Source of the DNA: Flavobacterium undicola
GTDB taxonomy: Bacteria > Bacteroidota > Bacteroidia > Flavobacteriales > Flavobacteriaceae
DNA: 64,000 nucleotides
Reading direction: 5' to 3'
NCBI RefSeq assembly: GCF_009909155.2
Contig: NZ_JAAAPM020000014.1
Location: forward strand, 1-64,000
Under the pieces are notes generated by a model. The model searched no databases and had not been told where the DNA came from. It saw nothing but the letters and a program-made list of their open reading frames with translations. Positions 43,702 to 52,404 of this stretch are shown here, in pieces (the stretch's first letter is position 1; the number at the start of each line of letters is the position of its first letter). The position numbers and the translations under genes were made by a program.

Positions 43702-45387
43702 CTACCAGAACTTCACGTACAAAGCAGCAATAATTAATAATGTTATAATAATTAATACTGTAGTTTGTGGTTTTACCTTAAACATTTCAGTATCCAATTC
43801 AAATGCTTTAGGATTTACTTTTGGTCCAGCAAAACTGATTCCAATCATAAGTAGCATTGTAAATAAGAATGATAATCCCATACAAATGTGGAACGGAATT
43901 TCGAAACCACCTTTACCATTTGGCCAAGCCGTGTATAAGAAAGTTTCGTTTCCAAACATTGCTGGTGCAAATTCATTAAATAAAACCGACAATAAGAAAC
44001 CTGCAATTACACCCACAATAGCAGCTGTTCCTGTAGTTCTTTTCCAGAACATACCTAAGAAGAACATAGCAAAAACTCCTGGACTAATAAATCCAGTGTA
44101 TTTTTGGATATAAGTAAATCCTCCTACTCCACCAATTCCTAATACATCATTCCAAGTAAACAATACTGCAAGAACCATAGCTGCAAAAACGGCATATCTA
44201 CCAATATTTACCTGATGTCTGTCTGAAGCCTCTTTTTGAATGTATTTTTTATGAACGTCTAAAGTATAAATTGTAGAAATACTGTTTACTTTACCTGCTA
44301 ACGAAGCCACAATAGCAGCAGTCAAAGCTGCAACTGACAATCCTTTTAATCCTGTTGGCAAGAAAGTCAACATAGCTGAATAAGCGCCATCTTTTCCACC
44401 AACTAATTGAGGTAAATGTCCTCCTTCGTATAAAACATAAGCAGCAATACCAGGTAACATTACAATTACAGGCATTAATAATTTCAACATACCTGCAAAC
44501 AAAATCCCTGTACGAGCCGTTTGTAAATCAGCTCCCAAAGCTCTTTGAGTGATGTATTGGTTACATCCCCAATAGTTTAAGTTGATAATCCAGATACCCG
44601 CTAAATAAGAAAGAATCCCTGGAAAAGTAAGATATTTATCAATCTCTAATTGAGAAGAAGAAGCCGTTGGCCTAGGAATAATCATTTTGAAATGCTCTGG
44701 TGCTCTTTCCATTATTACTTTGAAACCAGCAATAGCATCTTGTCCAAAACCAAAATATTGTCCCACTGTTGTTAAAGCAATATAAGAAGTTACTAAACCT
44801 CCAATAATCAACACAGCAACCTGAATAACATCAGTATAAGCCACCACTTTCATACCTCCAAGAGAGATAATTAAAGCAAAAATTGCCAATCCTAACATAA
44901 TAACATGAAGGTATTCTCCTCCTGCTAATCCATTAATAGCAACCGCTCCTAAGTATAAAATAGAAGTTAAGTTTACAAAAACATACAAAAACAACCAGAA
45001 AACAGCCATGATTAATGCCGTTGATTCGTTGTAACGTGTTTTTAAGAATTGAGGCATGGTGTAAATCTTGTTTTTCAAATAAACAGGAATAAACCAAACT
45101 GCCACTATAATCAGCGCAATTGCAGCAACCCACTCATAAGCAGCAACAGCAATTCCTAAAAAGAACCCTTCACCACTCATTCCAATAAACTGCTCAGCTG
45201 AAATGTTTGAAGCAATTAACGAAGCTCCAATAGCCCACCATGTTAATGTTCCTTCTGCCAAGAAATACGCTTTGGCGTCGTGTTCGTTTTTTTCGCGCTT
45301 GCGATAGATAATATATCCGTAGATTGAGACTACTAAAAAGTAGACGATAAATACTGCATAATCTGCAAATTCGAGACTTGAGCTCAT
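43702..45387 (-). CDS. Sodium/sugar symporter (SSS family)
   Basis: 561 residues with about 14 hydrophobic segments of the sodium:solute symporter family. Marks are TWWAIGASLIASNISAEQF near 49-67, AVAAYEWVAAIALIIVAVWF, LNYWGCNQYITQRALGA near 268-284 and LAGKVNSISTIYTLDV near 362-377. This arrangement, with NYWGCNQYI(V/T)QR, is that of the vSGLT-like galactose/glucose transporters. It imports a monosaccharide across the inner membrane with sodium. Sitting just upstream of the PUL regulator, it is the likely route for galactose or arabinose released in the periplasm; the sugar is inferred. Confidence 0.9.
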   Translation of the reverse strand: MSSSLEFADYAVFIVYFLVVSIYGYIIYRKREKNEHDAKAYFLAEGTLTWWAIGASLIASNISAEQFIGMSGEGFFLGIAVAAYEWVAAIALIIVAVWFIPVYLKNKIYTMPQFLKTRYNESTALIMAVFWLFLYVFVNLTSILYLGAVAINGLAGGEYLHVIMLGLAIFALIISLGGMKVVAYTDVIQVAVLIIGGLVTSYIALTTVGQYFGFGQDAIAGFKVIMERAPEHFKMIIPRPTASSSQLEIDKYLTFPGILSYLAGIWIINLNYWGCNQYITQRALGADLQTARTGILFAGMLKLLMPVIVMLPGIAAYVLYEGGHLPQLVGGKDGAYSAMLTFLPTGLKGLSVAALTAAIVASLAGKVNSISTIYTLDVHKKYIQKEASDRHQVNIGRYAVFAAMVLAVLFTWNDVLGIGGVGGFTYIQKYTGFISPGVFAMFFLGMFWKRTTGTAAIVGVIAGFLLSVLFNEFAPAMFGNETFLYTAWPNGKGGFEIPFHICMGLSFLFTMLLMIGISFAGPKVNPKAFELDTEMFKVKPQTTVLIIITLLIIAALYVKFW

Positions 45388-45782
45388 AAGAAAATGGGTT
45401 TTTAGTTAATTAAATTATAGTTTTTAGTTTTTAAATACAGCTTTTTGTTTTAAATCAATGTAATCGATTGTTCTTTGATTATTGAGAATAATACACAACT
45501 AAGATTTATCACTTCAGAATTTCGTTAAAAATCCTATTATAAAATAGTACATCAATTATATTTCAATACTTTTTTTACGAAAAACGAAATCCAAAAGTAA
45601 AATAAAAATACTTATTTACATCATTTTTTTAAATGTAAATTTAACATTTATAAACACAAAACAACATAACAAACTATAAAACAACCAATTAAACCTTTTT
45701 GTTTGTTGTTTATTTTTTCACAATTAAGCTGAAAAAACAGAAAAAACAGCTTAAAATTGCTTGAAAAAACTAAAATCAAGCC
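45388..45782. other. Upstream region of the symporter, downstream of birA
   Basis: 395 bases, very AT-rich, without a gene. On the minus strand TACTTTTG (45592-45599) fits the -7 consensus but lies about 205 bases before the symporter ATG. A hairpin with stem TTAAGCTG/CAGCTTAA (45724-45731 and 45747-45754) and a T-rich loop on the minus strand could end birA transcription. Confidence 0.4.
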
Positions 45783-46511
45783 TTAATAAAGCATTTGAAT
45801 TTCTTTAAGGCCATACTCAATTATACTATCATCTTCTAAAAGAACAATCAGCTTTCCTGCTGCCGAAACTCCTTGGATAATTCCCATAAAAGCTTTTTCG
45901 GTTTCTTTTTTAAAAGGTATTGGAACACCTTTCTTAAACAAGACTTCAGTGTATTCCTTCCATAAATACTGAGGATTCGAATTAACAAGTTCCAAATTAA
46001 TTTTTAATCGTTCCACAATTAAGACAACCAGTTCTTCTTTATCAAAACTGGAATTAGCAATAACTGCCATCGAGGAAGCTTTAGGTAAATTTTCAAAGTT
46101 TGTTTGATTCACATTCAATCCAATGCCGATGACAGAAGAAATGGTGTCATTACTTTTAAAACTATTTTCAATAAGAATGCCAGCAATTTTTAAATTGTCT
46201 GACATAATGTCGTTAGGCCATTTAATCCTTAAATTCTGAATATCAAAAGTTTTTAATACCTGAATCAATGCTAAAGCAGTTGCAATATTCAATTTGTAAA
46301 TATCCTCTACACCTACTAACAAATCCCTAACAAAAACACTCATTATTAGATTCTTAGACTTTTCAGAATTCCAAACAGCTCCCATCTGACCGCGCCCTTT
46401 AGTTTGATTTTCAGCAGTAACAACAGTGTAATTTTCTAACTCCTCAGTTGCCGACAAGCCTTTAAGAAAATCATTTGTAGAATCTATGGCATCGAGTTTG
46501 ATTAGTTTCAT
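45783..46511 (-). CDS. birA: Biotin-[acetyl-CoA-carboxylase] ligase
   Basis: 242 residues from the ATG at 46511 (a TTG two codons earlier is less likely). It contains only the catalytic and C-terminal domains: DAIDSTNDFLK, the biotinyl-AMP loop TKGRGQMGAVWNSE, LRIKWPNDIM, KIAGILIE and GIGLNVN. It makes biotinyl-AMP and attaches biotin to carboxylase carrier protein. There is no N-terminal winged helix, so it is not a biotin repressor like E. coli BirA. It is divergent from rsfS with about 95 bases between the starts. Confidence 0.94.
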   Translation of the reverse strand: MKLIKLDAIDSTNDFLKGLSATEELENYTVVTAENQTKGRGQMGAVWNSEKSKNLIMSVFVRDLLVGVEDIYKLNIATALALIQVLKTFDIQNLRIKWPNDIMSDNLKIAGILIENSFKSNDTISSVIGIGLNVNQTNFENLPKASSMAVIANSSFDKEELVVLIVERLKINLELVNSNPQYLWKEYTEVLFKKGVPIPFKKETEKAFMGIIQGVSAAGKLIVLLEDDSIIEYGLKEIQMLY

Positions 46512-46607
46512 TAGCAATTATTTTTGAAACATTATTTAATATTATGTTAAGGTTCAAAAATAATCACAAAAAATGGTAACTTTACACACTTATTATAAAA
46601 ATAATTC

Positions 46608-46979
46608 ATGGCAAAAAAGACTGTAAATAATGATGACCTATTGGCAAACATTATCAAAGGAATAGAAGAAGTAAAAGGAAATGACATAGATATTCTCGAT
46701 CTTAGAGAAATTGATACCGCAGTTTGCGACTATTTTGTTATCTGCAACGGAAATTCAAATACCCAAGTTAACGCAATTGTTAACTCCATTCAAAAAATTG
46801 TTTCTAAAGAAATCAAAGACAAACCTTGGCATGTTGAGGGAACTGACAATGCTGAATGGGTACTTATGGACTATGTTAATATTGTAGTTCACGTTTTCCA
46901 AAAACAAATTAGAGAATATTATAATATCGAAAGTTTGTGGGGTGATGCGAAAATCACTACAATTGCAAACAAATACTAA
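46608..46979 (+). CDS. rsfS: Ribosome silencing factor
   Basis: 123 residues, the usual size of RsfS (Iojap family): DLREIDTAVCDYFVICNGNS near 36-55, then KPWHVEG near 79-85, WVLMDYVNIVVHVF and REYYNIESLWGDA, all signature stretches. It binds ribosomal protein L14 (uL14) and prevents joining of subunits when nutrients run low. It is 16 bases before ftsH, so the two share a transcript. A TAACTTTAC element near 46577 could be its -7 region. Confidence 0.95.
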   Translation: MAKKTVNNDDLLANIIKGIEEVKGNDIDILDLREIDTAVCDYFVICNGNSNTQVNAIVNSIQKIVSKEIKDKPWHVEGTDNAEWVLMDYVNIVVHVFQKQIREYYNIESLWGDAKITTIANKY

Positions 46980-46995
46980 AGAAAGATAGAAAACA

Positions 46996-48921
46996 ATGGC
47001 AAAAGATAACAATCCTAATCCTAATAAATTCAGGATAAGCCCTTGGTTAGTGTATACTACCATATTACTTATTTTCTTATTTATTAGCTTTGTAACTGGC
47101 AGTTCGAGCTTACAGGAACCATCTCAATTAACTTCTTCTAAATTCAACATTTATTTAGAAAAAGGACAAATTGAAAAAGTAATTGTTTACAACAAATCAG
47201 AAGCTGAAGTTTTTTTAAAACCAGAAGCTTTAAAAGAAAAAGAGCACCAAAGAGTTGCTAAGGATATTTTTGATCGTCCTAACAAAGGACCTCAATATAC
47301 TTTTGAAATTGGTAATGATCAAATTTTTCAAACCAAATTAGAAAAAGCAGTTGCTGAAGGCAAACTAAAAGATTTTGATTTTTTAGCTAAAAGCAACTGG
47401 TCTGACATCCTTATTAGCTTACTTCCTGTAATCATCATCATTGGAGTATGGATTTTTATCATGCGTAAAATGTCAGGTGGTGGCGCTGGTGGTGGCGGAC
47501 AAATCTTTAACATTGGAAAATCAAAAGCGAGACTTTTTGACGAAAAAAACGATGTTAAAACTACTTTTAAAGATGTAGCAGGACTTGAAGGAGCTAAAGA
47601 AGAAATACAAGAAATTGTAGAATTCTTAAAAAACCCTGAAAAGTACACCAATTTAGGTGGTAAAATCCCTAAAGGAGCTTTACTTGTAGGACCTCCGGGA
47701 ACAGGAAAAACCTTATTAGCAAAAGCAGTAGCTGGTGAAGCTCAAGTTCCATTTTTCTCATTATCAGGTTCTGATTTCGTTGAAATGTTTGTTGGAGTTG
47801 GTGCTTCAAGAGTACGTGACTTATTCAAACAAGCCAAAGAAAAATCTCCAGCAATCATTTTCATTGACGAAATTGACGCTGTAGGTAGAGCTAGAGGAAA
47901 AAATAATATGTCAGGCGGAAACGACGAACGTGAAAATACTTTGAACCAACTACTAACCGAAATGGATGGTTTTGGAACAAATACTAATGTAATCGTTTTG
48001 GCAGCAACAAACAGAGCCGATGTTTTAGATAAAGCTTTAATGCGTGCCGGACGTTTTGACAGACAAATATTTGTAGACTTACCAGACATTCGCGAACGTG
48101 CTGAAATTTTCAAAGTACACCTTGCTCCTTTGAAAAAAGTAGAAGGTTTAGATTTAGACTTTTTAGCTAAACAAACTCCAGGTTTCTCTGGTGCTGATAT
48201 TGCCAATGTATGTAATGAAGCTGCCTTAATTGCTGCTCGTAATAACAAAACTGCTGTTGACAAACAAGATTTCCTTGATGCTGTTGATAGAATCGTTGGT
48301 GGTTTAGAAAAGAAAAACAAAATAATTACTGCAGAAGAGAAAAAAGCAATCGCAATTCACGAAGCAGGTCATGCTACAGTGAGCTGGATGCTTGAACACG
48401 CTGCCCCATTAATTAAGGTAACTATAGTTCCTCGTGGACAAAGTTTAGGTGCTGCCTGGTACCTGCCTGAAGAACGCCAAATTGTACGTACAGACCAAAT
48501 GCTGGATGAAATGTGCGCTACTATGGGTGGTCGTGCTGCCGAAAAAGTAACTTTTAACCGAATTTCAACGGGTGCTTTGAGCGATTTAGAAAAAGTAACT
48601 AAGCAAGCTCGTGCAATGGTTACGATCTATGGTTTGAATGACAAAATAGGAAATGTCACTTATTATGATTCATCTGGACAAAGCGAATACAGTTTTTCAA
48701 AACCTTATTCTGATGAAACTGCAAAAATCATAGATACCGAAATATCAGCACTTATCGAAAGCCAATACGATAGAGCGATCAAAATCTTAGAAGACAACAA
48801 AGACAAATTAAATCAGCTTGCTGATATTCTTATCGAAAAAGAAGTGATTTTCAAAGACGATTTAGAAACAATTTTCGGAAAAAGAAGCTTTGATAAAAAT
48901 CTGGAAGAAGTAGTCTCGTAA
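46996..48921 (+). CDS. ftsH: ATP-dependent zinc metalloprotease FtsH
   Basis: 641 residues with membrane helices near 16-35 and 138-156 around a periplasmic domain. The AAA+ module follows a Gly-rich linker: Walker A GPPGTGKT (232-239), Walker B IIFIDEIDA, and the second region of homology with RAGRFDR. The zinc protease has HEAGH (455-459). FtsH degrades misfolded membrane proteins and regulatory proteins at the inner membrane. It is in a transcript with rsfS and is ended by a strong hairpin. Residues and length are fully normal. Confidence 0.97.
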   Translation: MAKDNNPNPNKFRISPWLVYTTILLIFLFISFVTGSSSLQEPSQLTSSKFNIYLEKGQIEKVIVYNKSEAEVFLKPEALKEKEHQRVAKDIFDRPNKGPQYTFEIGNDQIFQTKLEKAVAEGKLKDFDFLAKSNWSDILISLLPVIIIIGVWIFIMRKMSGGGAGGGGQIFNIGKSKARLFDEKNDVKTTFKDVAGLEGAKEEIQEIVEFLKNPEKYTNLGGKIPKGALLVGPPGTGKTLLAKAVAGEAQVPFFSLSGSDFVEMFVGVGASRVRDLFKQAKEKSPAIIFIDEIDAVGRARGKNNMSGGNDERENTLNQLLTEMDGFGTNTNVIVLAATNRADVLDKALMRAGRFDRQIFVDLPDIRERAEIFKVHLAPLKKVEGLDLDFLAKQTPGFSGADIANVCNEAALIAARNNKTAVDKQDFLDAVDRIVGGLEKKNKIITAEEKKAIAIHEAGHATVSWMLEHAAPLIKVTIVPRGQSLGAAWYLPEERQIVRTDQMLDEMCATMGGRAAEKVTFNRISTGALSDLEKVTKQARAMVTIYGLNDKIGNVTYYDSSGQSEYSFSKPYSDETAKIIDTEISALIESQYDRAIKILEDNKDKLNQLADILIEKEVIFKDDLETIFGKRSFDKNLEEVVS

Positions 48922-48945
48922 TTAGATACTTGAGATAAATTATTT

Positions 48946-48984
48946 AAAATCTTAATTCAAAACAGCGTTTTGAATTAAGATTTT
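48946..48984 (+). terminator. Terminator after ftsH
   Basis: A perfect 18-base inverted repeat (48946-48963 with 48967-48984) with a 3-base loop, running into seven Ts. Overlapping its end, TATCTTTG (48987-48994) fits the -7 consensus and could start the next transcript (49032). Confidence 0.9.
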
Positions 48985-49031
48985 TTTATCTTTGGACGGT
49001 TACAAACAATATATCAAGTACCTTACAAAAT

Positions 49032-49634
49032 ATGAGTCTCTTTAGAAAAATTTTCGGATCTAGTATTTCGGCATCAGATGAGGAAAAAGAAAATAAAAAC
49101 AATAATTTCTTTCCTGATAATAATATATCTGTTGACGAACGATTTATCTACAATTTTAAAAAAAATGGAGGTAAATTTTTATACTGTGAAAATGCTAAGG
49201 AAGTAAAAGACCAATTTGAAAATATCCTAGAAGAAAACGACTGGTTTGAAAGTGAAGTATTGTGCTACGACACTAATTTGTTTGGATTATTAGACGAAAA
49301 CAAACTTACTTATAACAAACCTGCGAACCCTAAGTTTTTATTGTCCAGCTGTGAAAATTTGATTGCTGAAGAAGGTTCTATTCTTTTTTCATCTAAACAA
49401 ATCAAACAACACAAACCAAACGAATTACCTACTAACATTGTAATTTTAGCAACTACAAGCCAAATCCTTGCTATGAAAAGTGATGGCCTTAGTGCTATAA
49501 AAAAGAAATACGAAAGAGATTACCCTACCAATATTACAGCTATTAAATATTTTGAAAAAGCAAAAGAAGAAGACTTTACCCAATACGGCAGTTCTGCTAA
49601 AAATCTTTATTTATTGCTTTTAGAAGATCTTTAA
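49032..49634 (+). CDS. LUD-domain protein (LutC-like)
   Basis: 200 residues with a LUD (DUF162) domain over most of the length: VCYDTNLFGLL-like strand, LLSSCENLIAEEGSILFSS near 104-122, then a KPNELPTNIVILATTSQI stretch and a short tail. It is more divergent than the lutC in the rhamnose block and has an extra charged N-terminus (SASDEEKENKNNN). No LutA or LutB is nearby; instead it lies between ftsH and cdsA, one base before cdsA. I recall this placement as conserved in flavobacteria, but the function there is unknown. Lactate oxidation is doubtful without partners. Confidence 0.75.
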   Translation: MSLFRKIFGSSISASDEEKENKNNNFFPDNNISVDERFIYNFKKNGGKFLYCENAKEVKDQFENILEENDWFESEVLCYDTNLFGLLDENKLTYNKPANPKFLLSSCENLIAEEGSILFSSKQIKQHKPNELPTNIVILATTSQILAMKSDGLSAIKKKYERDYPTNITAIKYFEKAKEEDFTQYGSSAKNLYLLLLEDL

Positions 49635-49635
49635 A

Positions 49636-50526
49636 ATGAATGAAACTCTAAAAAGATCAATATCAGGAGCCGTTTATATTGTATTATTATTAGCTTCTAT
49701 TTTATTTTCAACCGAAAGTTTTTTTATACTCTTTGGCTTATTTTTAGTCATTGCTATATATGAATTCTGCAATTTAACCCATGTAAGCAAAGCACTACCG
49801 TTAATTGCTGGTACTTTATTGTATTGCACAATAACATTAATCAGTCATTACAATAAAATTACTACCGAAACTATCAATCAAATTTTTGATACTAATGTTG
49901 AAATTACTATCAACATTGAACAACTGAATATTGTTTTACTGGCAACAACCCTGGTTGTATCCATAAAATGCATTCTTTTTCTATTTTATGATAATATTCA
50001 AAAGATAAGTACATCATCAAAATACCTTTATTTATTTGGTTACATCATATTACCTTTTATATTTATCACCAAAATTTCTTTTGGAATAAAAGACTACAAC
50101 CCTAAAATTATAATTGGGTTATTTCTGTTAATTTGGACTAACGATACTTTTGCTTATATCGTTGGAAAATCAATAGGAAAAAACAAACTTTACGAACGCA
50201 TATCACCTAAAAAAACCATCGAAGGCTTTGTAGGCGGAATACTTTTTGCCGTTTTAGCGGGTTATTTAATATCAAAATATTACATCAAAGCCAAACCTGA
50301 GTTTAGCGAACAATCCATACTAATATGGACCTCAATCGCTACTATTGTTGGTATATTTGGAACTATAGGTGATTTAATTGAATCCAAATTCAAACGAATT
50401 GCCGGAGTAAAAGACAGCGGAAGTATCATGCCTGGACACGGAGGTGTACTAGATAGACTAGATAGTGTTATATTTGTAGCACCAATTATATTTTTATTTT
50501 ATCAAATTTTAAATTATGTTTCATAA
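49636..50526 (+). CDS. cdsA: Phosphatidate cytidylyltransferase
   Basis: 296 residues with about eight membrane segments. The C-terminal signature of CdsA is intact: SKFKRIAGVKDSG followed by PGHGGVLDRLDS (about 250-282), carrying the metal-binding aspartates. It makes CDP-diacylglycerol from phosphatidic acid and CTP at the inner membrane, the precursor for phosphatidylserine and other phospholipids. It overlaps psd by 11 bases, and the two work in the same pathway. Confidence 0.95.
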   Translation: MNETLKRSISGAVYIVLLLASILFSTESFFILFGLFLVIAIYEFCNLTHVSKALPLIAGTLLYCTITLISHYNKITTETINQIFDTNVEITINIEQLNIVLLATTLVVSIKCILFLFYDNIQKISTSSKYLYLFGYIILPFIFITKISFGIKDYNPKIIIGLFLLIWTNDTFAYIVGKSIGKNKLYERISPKKTIEGFVGGILFAVLAGYLISKYYIKAKPEFSEQSILIWTSIATIVGIFGTIGDLIESKFKRIAGVKDSGSIMPGHGGVLDRLDSVIFVAPIIFLFYQILNYVS

Positions 50527-51166
50527 AGAAGGAGCCCCATCAATTTCATTAGGTATAATTTTTACAGTTGCTGTACTTTTACTTGCTGACAAATTTATCG
50601 ATATCAATTGGCTAAAGATGTCGGTTCAAATCTTTGCCTTTTTGATTTTGATTATCATCTTACAATTCTTTAGAAACCCTAAAAGAACTGTAATTATCAA
50701 CGAAAATCAAATTCTAGCTCCCGTTGATGGAAAAGTTGTAGTTATCGAAGAAGTGTATGAAGGAGAATATTTTAAAGACAAACGTTTACAGGTTTCTATC
50801 TTTATGTCTCCAATAAACGTACATGTTACTAGATATGCAATGAGCGGAATTATTAAATTCAGCAAATACCATCCTGGTAAGTTTTTAGTAGCCTGGCATC
50901 CAAAAGCTAGTGAAGAAAATGAAAGAACAACTGTTGTAATAGAAAACAATACTTTTGGCGCTGTCTTATACCGTCAAATTGCCGGAGCATTAGCGCGCCG
51001 AATTGTAAATTACGCAGAAGAAGGAATGCAAGTGGTTCAAGGCACTGATGCCGGATTTATTAAATTTGGTTCTAGAGTAGATTTATTTTTACCTTTAGGA
51101 ACTCCAATAAATGTGGTTCTTAACCAAAAAGCTATTGGAGGAAAAACTATTATTGCAACAAAATAA
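50516..51166 (+). CDS. psd: Phosphatidylserine decarboxylase proenzyme
   Basis: 216 residues, the short (archaeal-like) Psd form. Two hydrophobic segments lie at the N-terminus (IIFTVAVLLLADKF, IFAFLILIIILQF). Conserved stretches are LAPVDGKVVVIEEVYEGEYF, SIFMSPINVHVTRYAMSG and the self-cleavage site KFGSRVDLFLP, where the Gly-Ser bond is cut to create the pyruvoyl group. It makes phosphatidylethanolamine. It overlaps cdsA by 11 bases and is followed after 6 bases by an acyl-CoA-binding protein gene. Confidence 0.96.
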   Translation: MFHKEGAPSISLGIIFTVAVLLLADKFIDINWLKMSVQIFAFLILIIILQFFRNPKRTVIINENQILAPVDGKVVVIEEVYEGEYFKDKRLQVSIFMSPINVHVTRYAMSGIIKFSKYHPGKFLVAWHPKASEENERTTVVIENNTFGAVLYRQIAGALARRIVNYAEEGMQVVQGTDAGFIKFGSRVDLFLPLGTPINVVLNQKAIGGKTIIATK

Positions 51167-51172
51167 TAATAA

Positions 51173-51433
51173 ATGATTGAAAAAGATTTAGATACTAGGT
51201 TTAAAGAAGCGGTTAGAAAAGCCTCTAAAATGACTCAAGCATCTTTACCTCAAGATGTTCAGTTGCGTCTTTATGCCTATTACAAACAGGCTACAATTGG
51301 CACAATGGAAATAAGACAAACCTCTAAATTTCACTTAAGAGATGCCTTTAAAATCAATGCGTGGATGCAAATAAGTCATATCACAGCTGAGGAAGCCAAA
51401 GAAAATTATATCGAAATCATCAATTCTCTTTGA
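51173..51433 (+). CDS. Acyl-CoA-binding protein
   Basis: 86 residues, the normal size of a single ACBP four-helix bundle. It has the conserved DVQLRLYAYYKQATIG near 33-48, and FKINAWMQISHITAEEAKENY near 61-81, carrying the lysine and tryptophan that bind the CoA and acyl parts. It buffers long-chain acyl-CoA in the cytoplasm. Bacterial members are uncommon outside some groups including Bacteroidota. It is next to cdsA and psd, so a lipid-supply role fits. Confidence 0.92.
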   Translation: MIEKDLDTRFKEAVRKASKMTQASLPQDVQLRLYAYYKQATIGTMEIRQTSKFHLRDAFKINAWMQISHITAEEAKENYIEIINSL

Positions 51434-51450
51434 AACACAATAGTATCCCA

Positions 51451-52227
51451 ATGAAAAAACTTTTTTATACCATCACAAGTCTATTCTTATTGAGTTTTTT
51501 AGTTTCATGTAACAATAAAAAACTAACTGAAGTTGTCGAAGTACCTCTTCCTACGGCTGAAGAAAAAGTGACCCTTGGATTCCCTGATGATGTAAAGGCT
51601 GAACCAGGTTCATTTTTATTAGAGAAATTACCTTATTCTTATGACGCTCTGGCACCTGCTATTTCAGCACTAAACCTAGAAGCACACTATTCTAAACACT
51701 ACCTGACGTATACCAATAATCTAAACGCAGCGATAGCTGGAACGGAATACGAGAATATGTCAATCGAAAATATCTTAGCTAAACTGGATATCAACGATAC
51801 CGAACTTAGAAACAATGCAGGAGGTTATTACAACCATTCTCTTTATTGGAAATCTATGGGGCCTAATGCCGGCGGAGCTCCTAAAGATAGCATTGCAGGA
51901 GCAATCGACAGAGACTTTGGTTCTTTTAGCGATTTTAAAAATGCATTTAAAGAAGAAGCAAACAAACAGTTTGGTTCAGCTTGGGTTTGGTTAATTGTTG
52001 ACAGAGCAGGAAAACTAAAAATTACCAGTTCTCAAAACCAGGACAATCCTTTGATGCGAAATGCTGCTGTACCGGGAACTCCTATTTTAGCTTTAGATTT
52101 ATGGGAACACGCTTATTATTTAGGACACCAATACCGTCGCGCAACCTATATCGAATCTTTCTTTAATGTTATCAATTGGGCAAAAGTGGACGAGAATTAC
52201 CAAAATACATTCATAAAGAAATACTAA
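51451..52227 (+). CDS. Superoxide dismutase (Fe/Mn), lipoprotein form
   Basis: 258 residues from the ATG at 51451; the earlier in-frame TTG at 51430 overlaps the ACBP stop and would precede the signal. It has a lipobox FLVSC (Cys20) and an Asp/Glu/Pro-rich linker, then a complete Fe/Mn-SOD domain. Metal ligands are the His in EAHYSKHYLTY, the His in GGYYNHSLYW, and Asp and His in DLWEHAYYLGHQYR. It converts superoxide to peroxide and oxygen. The lipid anchor places it on the envelope rather than in the cytoplasm. It is the last gene of the LUD-cdsA-psd-ACBP transcript. Confidence 0.93.
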   Translation: MKKLFYTITSLFLLSFLVSCNNKKLTEVVEVPLPTAEEKVTLGFPDDVKAEPGSFLLEKLPYSYDALAPAISALNLEAHYSKHYLTYTNNLNAAIAGTEYENMSIENILAKLDINDTELRNNAGGYYNHSLYWKSMGPNAGGAPKDSIAGAIDRDFGSFSDFKNAFKEEANKQFGSAWVWLIVDRAGKLKITSSQNQDNPLMRNAAVPGTPILALDLWEHAYYLGHQYRRATYIESFFNVINWAKVDENYQNTFIKKY

Positions 52228-52247
52228 CATTCTTTTTTGAAACACCT

Positions 52248-52290
52248 AAAAAAGCTGATGTACTACTCCATAGTATTCGTCAGCTTTTTT
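52248..52290 (+). terminator. Terminator after the superoxide dismutase gene
   Basis: AAAAAAGCTGA (52248-52258) pairs with TCAGCTTTTTT (52280-52290), with an inner short stem TACTA/TAGTA. Six terminal Ts make it a good intrinsic terminator. Confidence 0.85.
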
Positions 52291-52358
52291 GTTTGAAAAC
52301 CAAAAGCCAACAACCGAAAAATATAGTGTTTCAAAATCATAAATAAATAGTAATATTT

Positions 52359-52388
52359 ATTGGGATTGTTTCCTTTTTCATAAATTTG
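52359..52388 (+). promoter_or_regulatory. Candidate promoter for the OstA-like gene
   Basis: ATTG (52359-52362), an 18-base spacer and TAAATTTG (52381-52388) fit the Bacteroidota -33 TTTG and -7 TAnnTTTG pattern. Transcription would start about 10 bases before the TTG start codon, giving a nearly leaderless message. Confidence 0.5.
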
Positions 52389-52404
52389 ACAAAAATATAC
52401 ACCC

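Noticed and set aside
47742..48320. 192-codon minus-strand frame opposite ftsH
   Set aside because: It mirrors the conserved FtsH ATPase region and is rich in Ser, Lys and Pro with no domain; a shadow of codon bias.
49032..49634. Calling this LUD protein lutC
   Set aside because: A LutC already sits in a lutABC operon, this one is divergent and lacks LutA/LutB neighbours, so a gene symbol would mislead.
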